Positions 7,510 through 14,166 of a stretch of 57,870 bases of DNA are shown here, piece by piece (position 1 is the stretch's first letter; each line of letters opens with the position of its first letter). Made by a program: the position numbers and the translations under genes. Source of the DNA: Microtetraspora glauca (lineage in GTDB: Bacteria > Actinomycetota > Actinomycetes > Streptosporangiales > Streptosporangiaceae); NCBI GenBank assembly GCA_001570385.1, contig BBYL01000045.1, positions 1-57,870 of the forward strand, given 5' to 3'. Below the pieces are notes generated by a model. It saw only the letters and a program-made list of their open reading frames with translations, was not told where the DNA came from and searched no databases.

Positions 7510-8491
7510 CGGCGAACGCCTCCGTGATCAGCTGCGTGAACGTCTGCACGAACGTCTGGGCGAAGTTCCCCTCGAAGGTTCCGGTGAACGTGCCGGCCAG
7601 CGGCCGGTGGTCCGAGAGCTCCGGCTGGGTGTCGATCACTTCGGCACCGGCGTTCCGGTAGGCCGACTGCGTCGCGAAGATGTAGTCGATCTTCCGGCCG
7701 CCCCGGGTCGTGGGGGTTCCCCCCCGGTGCAGGCGGTCCGCGAGTCCGGCGTCGACCTCCGTGTAGTTCCCCGTTCCCAGCCCGGATCCGTACAGCGGGG
7801 TCAGCTCGGCGTGCTCCGGCTTGCGGTTGAAGTCGCCGCCGAGGATGACCGGGGTGTCACCCGCCCAGTCGGTGATCTTCCCGGTGACCTGCTGCGGGGT
7901 CTCCAGGGCCGAGATGTGCGTCACGCAGCCGACGGCGTACTCCATGCCGACCAGGGAGCGCGCGCACAGCACTCCGCGCCGGTGCAGGGACGCGGCGGGG
8001 TCGCCGAACGGGTTGTCGACGACGAGCCGCCGCCGGAGCGGCGAGCCCACGACACCGTTCTTGAAGGCCAGCGCGATGCCGGCGGTCCTGCCGTTCGGCG
8101 CCGCGAGATCGTCGGTCATGTCACCCCAGATCCGGGGACAGGTGGCCGATCTGCCGAGGCCGTACCAGACGAAGTCGTAGTCCGGGAGCTGCTGCCGCAG
8201 CAGGCCGACCTGGGCGTAGCACATCTCGGTGAAGGACGCCACGTCCACGTCCCTGCTCCTGATCAGTGAGGAGACCTGAGGTGCCCAGATCCTCCGCCGC
8301 TCCGGTGTGAGGTCCTCCGCGCAGGTGTTCCGCTTGTTGTTGCCTCCGCACAGGTTGAAGGTGAGCACGTTCACCCGGTAGGTCAGCGTCGCGTCGGCGA
8401 CCGCCGCCCCACCTGGGCCGACGAGCGGTGAGGCGAGCAGAACACCGGAGACCAGAACCCTCGCCATGCCGCAGCGGCTCGTACCGATCAT
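7496..8491 (-). CDS. Secreted endonuclease/exonuclease/phosphatase-fold protein
   Basis: 331 aa. The N-terminal ~32 residues form a signal peptide: Arg-containing n-region, LVSGVLLASPLVGPGGAAVADA, with cleavage near AVADA. The EEP fold follows, with VLTFNLCGG at the start (metal-ligand Asn), VASFTEM (the catalytic Glu), ILGGDFNRKPEH (Asp-Asn pair) and SDHRPLAG near the end (catalytic Asp-His). The substrate could be DNA, phosphoinositide/sphingolipid or another phosphodiester; the family does not tell. Several Cys suggest disulfides in an extracytoplasmic protein. It is monocistronic, with a possible -10 (TAGTAT on the minus strand) about 50 bp upstream of the start. Confidence 0.85.
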   Translation of the reverse strand: MIGTSRCGMARVLVSGVLLASPLVGPGGAAVADATLTYRVNVLTFNLCGGNNKRNTCAEDLTPERRRIWAPQVSSLIRSRDVDVASFTEMCYAQVGLLRQQLPDYDFVWYGLGRSATCPRIWGDMTDDLAAPNGRTAGIALAFKNGVVGSPLRRRLVVDNPFGDPAASLHRRGVLCARSLVGMEYAVGCVTHISALETPQQVTGKITDWAGDTPVILGGDFNRKPEHAELTPLYGSGLGTGNYTEVDAGLADRLHRGGTPTTRGGRKIDYIFATQSAYRNAGAEVIDTQPELSDHRPLAGTFTGTFEGNFAQTFVQTFTQLITEAFAVTPR

Positions 8492-8580
8492 CTCTCACTC
8501 TCCACAATCGCTTGATTACTTAGAGTAGCAAACGTGATCATACTAGCGAGACAGGGATAGATTGCGGCAAAAAGGACTTC

Positions 8581-9831
8581 TTATCCCACCCAGGCACCGG
8601 TGGTGAAATTTCCCACATTGATGGCCATGATCGGTGCGGCCACCGACAGGTACGCCATGAACACCCAGGGACGGCGCGATCCCACGATGCCGACCGAGAG
8701 ATAGAGCGGCCACCACAGCAGCGACGCCCGGCCGACGGACATGTAGAACGACGACATCGCCAGCAGCGCCACCGCCTGAGGCGCGAGATAGGCGAAGTCG
8801 GCCCACCGGCGGCGGACCAGCCGCCAGACGATGAGCGCCACGAGCACACCCGCGGCCAGCATCTCCTCCTGGTACGACGTGCGCAGCGCGACCTCGTCGA
8901 CCGACCTGTTCCAGGTGTTGAGCAGCACCGTCCAGGGCAGCTCGGGGAACCGTCCCCAGTACTGCGCCTCGGCCGCCTTCCACGCCATGAGGTCGCCCGT
9001 ACGGTTCCAGAGATAGAGCATGTAGGCCAGCACCGGCAGGCCGGGCAGCGCGAGCCAGGCCACCTTGCGCCACTGCCTGCCGTTCTCCGCGACCAGGAAC
9101 ATGACGGCCAGGCCGAGAGCGAGGAAGAGCCCGGAGACCCGGATCGAGGACGCCAGCGCCGCGCAGACGGAGGCGGCGGCCCAGCGCCCCCGGCGCGCGA
9201 GCAGCCACGCGGGGATCGCCAGCGCGAGGAACGGCGCCTCGGAGTATCCCGCCAGCAGGAACACCGCGAACGGGCTGAGGAAGAACGCCAGGACCGTCCA
9301 GGTGCCCGTGCCCTCCCGGTAGGAGTCGCTCAGCCGGGACAGCGCCACCGCGACGACCGCGCTCGCCACGAGCGAGACCAGGACGATGGACAGGCTCCAG
9401 TCGGGGATCAGCCAGTGCAGGTCGCGCAGCAGCAACGGCAGCCCCGGGAAGAACGCCACCAGCTTCGGCGCGTCCGTCATCTCCGGCGCGCCGTCGTAGC
9501 CGTACTGCGCGATGGCGATGAAGTTGTCCGCGTCCCAGGGCGTGAGCCGGTCGAGCAGGGGCGCCTCCGTACGGCCCGGCGCCGCGAGCACCATGTAGAT
9601 GTACGTGGCGACGTGCCAGAAGAACCAGATCAGCAGGGCCGTCCGGTCGGCGGGCCGGCCGAGGAACCGGCGGAACCCGCCGAACCGCGTCCCGCCCGGC
9701 ACCGGGTCGGATTCCGGCACGGCTTCCGCCTGCTGAATGTCCGTCACGTTGACCAATGGAAGTACGTCGGGACCGTCCGCGCAAAGGGAATGGCGGACGG
9801 AAACCACGCAGCCCCTCGAAACCAAGGTCAT
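8581..9831 (-). CDS. PIG-V-like mannosyltransferase, integral membrane
   Basis: Up to 416 aa from ATG 9831. A GTG at 9747 (VTDIQQAEAV) would remove 28 poorly typed residues and is a reasonable alternative start; neither has a clear Shine-Dalgarno sequence. There are about nine to ten hydrophobic helices beginning at LLIWFFWHVATYIYMVL. The loop after the first helix carries WDADNFIAIAQYGYD, the acidic lumenal/periplasmic motif of the GPI mannosyltransferase II (PIG-V) and actinobacterial PimE-like group. FFPGLPLLLR and AGYSEAPFLALAIP are also typical. Likely role: transfer of mannose from polyprenyl-phosphate-mannose to a lipid or protein acceptor outside the membrane. It is divergent from the unknown 459-aa gene. 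Confidence 0.83.
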   Translation of the reverse strand: MTLVSRGCVVSVRHSLCADGPDVLPLVNVTDIQQAEAVPESDPVPGGTRFGGFRRFLGRPADRTALLIWFFWHVATYIYMVLAAPGRTEAPLLDRLTPWDADNFIAIAQYGYDGAPEMTDAPKLVAFFPGLPLLLRDLHWLIPDWSLSIVLVSLVASAVVAVALSRLSDSYREGTGTWTVLAFFLSPFAVFLLAGYSEAPFLALAIPAWLLARRGRWAAASVCAALASSIRVSGLFLALGLAVMFLVAENGRQWRKVAWLALPGLPVLAYMLYLWNRTGDLMAWKAAEAQYWGRFPELPWTVLLNTWNRSVDEVALRTSYQEEMLAAGVLVALIVWRLVRRRWADFAYLAPQAVALLAMSSFYMSVGRASLLWWPLYLSVGIVGSRRPWVFMAYLSVAAPIMAINVGNFTTGAWVG

Positions 9832-9905
9832 TTACCCAGGTCATCCCGTTTTCCGGGCTGAAACTTTCACGTCGTCCCGTCACCGGCGGGATCTACCATT
9901 GCCGG

Positions 9906-11285
9906 GTGCACTGGGACGGCTTCACGGCGATCGAGCGGGACGTCCGCGCCATGGTCGCCGATCCACGCTGGGCGGCGCTGCCCGTCCCCGCGCGCGCCCA
10001 GGCGATGGCGCGGCGGGCCCTGATGACCCCGGACGGCGCGTGCTGGTTGTTCGGCGCGCACGCCCGGTGGTACCGGCTGGACCGCGTGGACGGCCGGTGG
10101 CATCTGTCGGCGCCTCCGGGGTCACCGGTGGTTCGCTCGGCCGCCCGCCCGCCGCACACGGCGATGGGGATCCCCCATCTCCTCATCCCCGCCGGGCCCG
10201 ACTTCGCGGTGGAGCGCGGCTCCACACAGGCGTTCGTCGGGCCGGACGTGCCCGAGGGCGTCACCGAGCGGATCAGGGCCCTGGTGGTGGCGCACCGCCG
10301 GAGACACCGGGATGACTTCCCGCTGCCCGAGAGCTGCTTCCGCGACGTCTTCGCGGCGGACGTGCCCGGCACGGTGGCCGCCGTGTGGGGCACCATCATG
10401 TGGTGCGCGTACGCGCCCGCCTTCGACGGCAACGAGGTGCTGCTGTCGCTGTTCGGCGAATTCCTGGCCCGGCCGCTGCCCGGAGACGACTGGGTGCGAT
10501 GGCTCCCGCCGGTCCCCCTGGACGCCCTCGTGACGCTCTACACGGAGCGGATGCTCGCCCGGCCAGGCGAGGCCGGAGCGCGGCTGGCGGGGCGGATGGC
10601 CGGGCTCGTCACCGAGACCGCCACGGCGCTCCGCGCCGACCCCCGGTTCCGGCCCAGAGCCGACGCGCTCCTGGCCATGGCCGGTCCTGCCGCCGCCCGG
10701 CCGTGGCTGGACGAGCCCGCAGCGCGGGCCGGTGCCGTACGGCAGGCATGGCTGGCGCGGTGCCCCCCGCATCTGGTCATGGCGACCCTGGCCGAGACGT
10801 CCCCGGGCGAGCATTTCCGGCACACGCTCTACGACCTGGTCGAGGCGCTGGGCCATGTGGCCGCGACGGGGGCCGACCCGAGGGCGGTGGCCGCTTCTCT
10901 GCTCGCCGCCGACGTCGCGGTCGTGTCCCCGGGCGTGGTGGCCGCGCTCTATCCGTGGCTGGACGACGAGATGCGCCGCTCGTTGTACGTGGCGCTCACC
11001 GATCCCGCCCATCCGCTGCGCGGCTGCTGGCCCGCCTCCGGCGAGTTGCCCGCCGCCCTGCTGCCCTCCGGGAGGGACGAGGCCGCCGCCCTGCTCGGAG
11101 CGGCGTACGCCACCGGGCTGGCGTGGTGCCGGCTGACGGGCACGGCCCCGCCACCGCGGGGATTCCCGGTATCCTCGGCGGTCGTCGCGTGCCTCATGCA
11201 CCAGCGGGACGACGCCGTTCCCGAGCTCTCGGTGACCGATGAATTCGACGATCAGTCATCGTCCGGGTGGCTCTTTCACAGGTGA
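9906..11285 (+). CDS. Conserved-looking protein of unknown function, 459 aa
   Basis: The start is placed at GTG 9906 (VHWDGFTAIERDVRAMVADPRW). Codons further upstream, back to 9756, encode Arg/Lys/Pro-rich sequence that overlaps the divergent promoter. I recognise no family. The protein is soluble, rich in Ala, Arg and Trp. An N-terminal part has WLFGAHARWYRLDRVDGRW, reading like a small beta domain, and the rest, from about residue 120, is helical. Cysteines occur singly and there is no clear catalytic motif or signal peptide. Codon use matches its neighbours. It stands alone between the mannosyltransferase and a small gene. Confidence 0.7.
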   Translation: MHWDGFTAIERDVRAMVADPRWAALPVPARAQAMARRALMTPDGACWLFGAHARWYRLDRVDGRWHLSAPPGSPVVRSAARPPHTAMGIPHLLIPAGPDFAVERGSTQAFVGPDVPEGVTERIRALVVAHRRRHRDDFPLPESCFRDVFAADVPGTVAAVWGTIMWCAYAPAFDGNEVLLSLFGEFLARPLPGDDWVRWLPPVPLDALVTLYTERMLARPGEAGARLAGRMAGLVTETATALRADPRFRPRADALLAMAGPAAARPWLDEPAARAGAVRQAWLARCPPHLVMATLAETSPGEHFRHTLYDLVEALGHVAATGADPRAVAASLLAADVAVVSPGVVAALYPWLDDEMRRSLYVALTDPAHPLRGCWPASGELPAALLPSGRDEAAALLGAAYATGLAWCRLTGTAPPPRGFPVSSAVVACLMHQRDDAVPELSVTDEFDDQSSSGWLFHR

Positions 11286-11509
11286 CGCTTTCTTCACCTG
11301 AATCCCAGGAAGACCCAATAACCTCTGCTTTTACCAAAGGGTGCGGACGCCTTCCCGAAATTAACCGAATTGTGATCTCAGATTCTGGGAAATGGTTAGT
11401 GGTAGGGGGCGGGCCAGCCCTCAGGAATGGTCCCGATGGGCCATGTCGGGGAAAGGCGGCCAGACGTAACCTCGTGATGGGTGTGGGCTGCAGAAGGAAG
11501 GACGACGCG

Positions 11510-11671
11510 GTGGGGCACGACGACCTGGACTCTCGGGTCCACGACCGTGTCGCGTTGGACGAGATCGCGCTCTATGCGGAGGTGCTGGAGGCCGTCAACT
11601 TCAGCGATGACCGACTGACCTTGGACGAACTCGACAACGCGCTCGGATTGGGAACTTCGGCGAGTCGCTGA
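11510..11671 (+). CDS. Small actinobacterial protein of unknown function, 53 aa
   Basis: It begins with GTG at 11510 behind a good ribosome-binding site (gaaggaagg, ending 7 bases before). An ATG at 11477 in the same frame is the alternative. The sequence DDLDSRVHDRVALDEIALYAEVLEAV, then DRLTLDELDNALGL, is acidic and helical. I recall similar short LDEI..Y.EV and LTLDEID..LGL proteins from streptomycetes, without a function. A strong terminator follows directly, so it is a complete single-gene unit. The 220-bp leader/promoter region upstream is unusually A/T-rich for this DNA. Confidence 0.68.
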   Translation: MGHDDLDSRVHDRVALDEIALYAEVLEAVNFSDDRLTLDELDNALGLGTSASR

Positions 11672-11691
11672 AGGCATTCACGAGAAACGGT

Positions 11692-11717
11692 CCCGGACTC
11701 CGGCAACGGGGTCCGGG
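11692..11717 (+). terminator. Intrinsic terminator after the small gene
   Basis: cccggactcc pairs with ggggtccggg (one G-T wobble) around ggcaac, followed by a T-rich tail (gcttttcc). It lies 20 bp past the stop codon at 11671. Confidence 0.75.
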
Positions 11718-11754
11718 ATTGCTTTTCCGGGACTAGTCAACCAGCCCCCACCGC

Positions 11755-12036
11755 TCAGGAGCGTACGAGCCGGGCGATGGCCGCCGACGCTTCCTTGATC
11801 TTCTCATCTGCCGCGGGACCGCCCTCGCTCACCGCGTGGGCGACGCAGTGCGCGATGTGGTCCTCAAGCAGCCCGAGAGCCACCGCCTGAAGCGCACGGG
11901 TCGCCGCCGACACCTGAGTGAGAACGTCGATGCAGTACGCGTCCTCGTCGACCATCCGATGCAGCCCCCGGATCTGCCCCTCGATCCGGCGCAGCCGCTT
12001 GAGATACGCCTGCTTGTCACCGCTGTACCCATGCAT
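11755..12036 (-). CDS. csoR: CsoR-type metal-sensing repressor
   Basis: 93 aa, the family length. It has the all-helical DUF156 fold: YLKRLRRIEGQIRGLHRMV (helix 1, DNA-contacting Arg residues), then YCIDVLTQVSAATRAL and GLLEDHIAHCVAHA. The Cys35-His60-Cys64 trio matches the Cu(I) site of CsoR, so copper is the best guess. Sulfur-sensing CstR or RcnR relatives differ in these positions. The gene is preceded by a CsoR-like operator, which implies autoregulation. No copA or copZ is adjacent, so its regulon must lie elsewhere. Confidence 0.9.
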   Translation of the reverse strand: MHGYSGDKQAYLKRLRRIEGQIRGLHRMVDEDAYCIDVLTQVSAATRALQAVALGLLEDHIAHCVAHAVSEGGPAADEKIKEASAAIARLVRS

Positions 12037-12046
12037 GACCTCACGT

Positions 12047-12061
12047 TACCCGTTTTGGGTA
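12047..12061. promoter_or_regulatory. CsoR-like operator upstream of csoR
   Basis: TACCCGTTTTGGGTA consists of 5-bp inverted arms (TACCC/GGGTA) around five bases, the layout of known CsoR sites. It lies 10 bp upstream of the csoR start, placing it in the promoter or very short leader. The match is by consensus only. Confidence 0.68.
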
Positions 12062-12071
12062 TGAACGCCAG

Positions 12072-13148
12072 TCACTCCCGTGATCGCAGGCCGTACATGA
12101 GTTCCTGCCATCGGGCGGCCACCACGCCGGCGGCGTGGCCCGCGGCGGACTGGATCGCCCCGGCGGCCAGAGCCGTACGCCGGCGGTCGTCGTCCACCAG
12201 CCCGAGCAGGGCGGTGGCGTACGCCTCGACCTCGTCCCCGCCCTCGGGCACCAGCACGCTGTCGTGGCCGGGACGGACGAACTCCGCCGGACCGCGCGCC
12301 CCGTCGAACCCGACGATCGGGACCCCGCAGCTCAGCGCCTCGACCACGCTCATGCCGGGCGCCTCGTGCCGGGACGGCACCGCGACGATGGACGCCTTGG
12401 CGAACTCCCCGGGAAGGTCGGACGTCGTGCCCATGAAGTAGACGTGGTTGTGCAGGTCGAGCTCGCGGACCAGCGCGCGCAGCCGCTTCTCCTCCGGGCC
12501 CGTGCCGTACAGGCGAAGCCGCCAGTCGGGCCGCTTGTCCGCGACGACGGCGAAGGCGCGGATCAACCGGTTGTACGCCTTGACCGGCACGAGCCGGCCC
12601 CCGGCGCTGACGATGCGGTTGTCCATGCGGGACCTGGGCCACGGCCCGGCGGGCAACGCGTCCGGGATGGCGTGCACCGAGAGCTCGTCGTCGAGGAGGC
12701 GTGCCCAGTCCTCCCGCGCGCTCGCGGTACTCGTCACGACCGCGTCGAGGCGGGGATAGAAGCGGCGGACGGGACCGGGCACCGCGGGACGCGACCACTC
12801 CTTGGCGATCCGCACCACCTCGCGCGGCGCGTAGCGTGCCGACTGGACGCTGAGGCTCGGCCTGGCCGTGATCAGCACGTCCGTGCGCAGCCCGCGCAGC
12901 ATGCGCCAGAGGGCGACCTCCGTGCGGACCTGGCCCGACGGCAGCAGGTGGCGCACACCCGGACGCGAGTCCACCAGCCAGCGCATGGAGATTCGCGGAT
13001 CGACGGGGAAGAACGGCGTCTCCCTGGTCCGCTTGACGCTCACGATCTCGACCTCGTTGCGCGAGGCGAGCCCCGCCGCGAGGTTCAGCGTGGCCCGGAC
13101 GTCACCGCGCATCCCGTACGCCGAGGGAAGCAGGAAGGAGATCTTCAC
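12072..13148 (-). CDS. Glycosyltransferase, GT4 family
   Basis: 358 aa with the GT-B layout. An N-terminal Rossmann half begins MKISFLLPSAYGMRGDVRATLNLA. A C-terminal half has VSAGGRLVPVKAYNRLIRAFA (nucleotide-binding start), LYGTGPEEKRL, VYFMGTTSDLPGEFAKA and the E-x7-E signature HEAPGMSVVEALSCGVPIV. The donor and acceptor cannot be read from sequence. Similar enzymes build cell-wall or capsule polymers. The start overlaps the stop of the upstream gene by 4 bp (ATGA), so the two are co-transcribed and probably act on the same product. Confidence 0.9.
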   Translation of the reverse strand: MKISFLLPSAYGMRGDVRATLNLAAGLASRNEVEIVSVKRTRETPFFPVDPRISMRWLVDSRPGVRHLLPSGQVRTEVALWRMLRGLRTDVLITARPSLSVQSARYAPREVVRIAKEWSRPAVPGPVRRFYPRLDAVVTSTASAREDWARLLDDELSVHAIPDALPAGPWPRSRMDNRIVSAGGRLVPVKAYNRLIRAFAVVADKRPDWRLRLYGTGPEEKRLRALVRELDLHNHVYFMGTTSDLPGEFAKASIVAVPSRHEAPGMSVVEALSCGVPIVGFDGARGPAEFVRPGHDSVLVPEGGDEVEAYATALLGLVDDDRRRTALAAGAIQSAAGHAAGVVAARWQELMYGLRSRE

Positions 13149-13948
13149 GCGCCGACCTCCAGGCGCAGCTCGTCATCCGAGGTGAAGGTGGGGGTGACCG
13201 GGACACCGTCGACCAGCACGCGGGGATAGTGCACCCTGCGGCGTTTGCCCTCGACGTCGTCGATCCTGGCGCCCAGCGGCAACCAGCCGTCGATGCCGTC
13301 GACCTCCAGGGCCGGCTGCCAGACCCCCTCCTGGTCGGGCGCGGCCGCGAGAACGTCGCACAGCGAAAGCGCCGCGTGGAAGCGCACGCCCTGGACCGTG
13401 GCGGCGACCGTCACGGTCGCGTCGGGGTCGCCGCAGCGCAACGTGAGCGTGGCCTCGCGGTGCCGGTCGTCGTCGTCGAGCCCCGTGTAGGCCAGCAGGC
13501 CGGTGACCTCGAAGCGTCCCTCGCGGAACCACACCGCCCGGACGTCGGCGACCGGCGCGGCTTCGTCGATCTTGACGGCGAGAAAGCCGTTGCGGGTCCG
13601 GTAGGCGCGGTAGGCCAGGGTGCGCCGTCCCAGCGCGTACGCGTCCAGCCGGTCGAGCGAGAAGCCGGGGTCGATGCTGCGCATCCGCACCCGGGGACCG
13701 TCCTGCTGGAGATAGGCGTCCCAGCGTCCCGGCGTGAGCGACAACGGCGCGAGCGGGACCGCGAGCGCGGCCTCCTCGACGTCGCCCTCTGGTGCGTCGA
13801 GGGCGTCAAGGGCGATCTGGCGTTCGGCTCCGGTGCCTCGATGCCGCAGGATCAGACGGGTTTCGCCGGAGAGCGGCTCCTCGACCGCCATTCGCACGGC
13901 GAGGACGTCGGCAAGGGTGACCTCGGCATCCGTAACGATCACGCCCAC
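13145..13948 (-). CDS. Beta-rich protein of unknown function paired with the glycosyltransferase
   Basis: 267 aa from GTG 13948 (a second GTG two codons in is possible). The sequence looks like two to three beta-sandwich repeats: ETRLILRHRGTGAERQIAL, WDAYLQQDGPRVRMRSIDPGFS, then FEVTGLLAYTGL and ATLTLRCGDPDATVTVAAT. It ends with a segment carrying KRRRVHYPRVLVDG. This arrangement recalls the accessory beta domains attached to actinobacterial teichoic-acid/polyol-phosphate transferases, but here it stands alone. It has no signal peptide or membrane helix. Translational coupling (4-bp overlap) to the GT4 gene suggests it helps that enzyme or modifies its substrate (inference). Confidence 0.65.
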   Translation of the reverse strand: MGVIVTDAEVTLADVLAVRMAVEEPLSGETRLILRHRGTGAERQIALDALDAPEGDVEEAALAVPLAPLSLTPGRWDAYLQQDGPRVRMRSIDPGFSLDRLDAYALGRRTLAYRAYRTRNGFLAVKIDEAAPVADVRAVWFREGRFEVTGLLAYTGLDDDDRHREATLTLRCGDPDATVTVAATVQGVRFHAALSLCDVLAAAPDQEGVWQPALEVDGIDGWLPLGARIDDVEGKRRRVHYPRVLVDGVPVTPTFTSDDELRLEVGA

Positions 13949-14113
13949 CGCTCAGCCCCCTCCCCGTTGATTGAGCCACCGTTGAGGTTACCGTGATTTT
14001 CCCGTTATGTGGATATGCAGAGAAAGACATTTGGGGTTAACGCCCGGATTACTGATACTCCTGCAGATCTGACCGATCAATTCCACAAATTGTGGATAAG
14101 ATTGGCAAGTCGC

Positions 14114-14150
14114 GGACCGCCCTCCCCCTTCCTCCCTGGGAGGGCGGTCC
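14114..14150 (-). terminator. Perfect 13-bp hairpin after the Fe-S oxidoreductase gene
   Basis: ggaccgccctccc and gggagggcggtcc pair without mismatch around an 11-base loop, 16 bp past the stop of the leftward gene at 14167. There is no U-run; the very stable GC stem is typical of actinobacterial terminators. Confidence 0.75.
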
Positions 14151-14166
14151 GTTACGACGCGTACCG

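Noticed and set aside
8543..9883. 446-aa minus-strand frame overlapping the mannosyltransferase
   Set aside because: Gly/Arg/Ala-rich without hydrophobic helices, whereas the other frame has clear membrane segments and the WDADNF motif.
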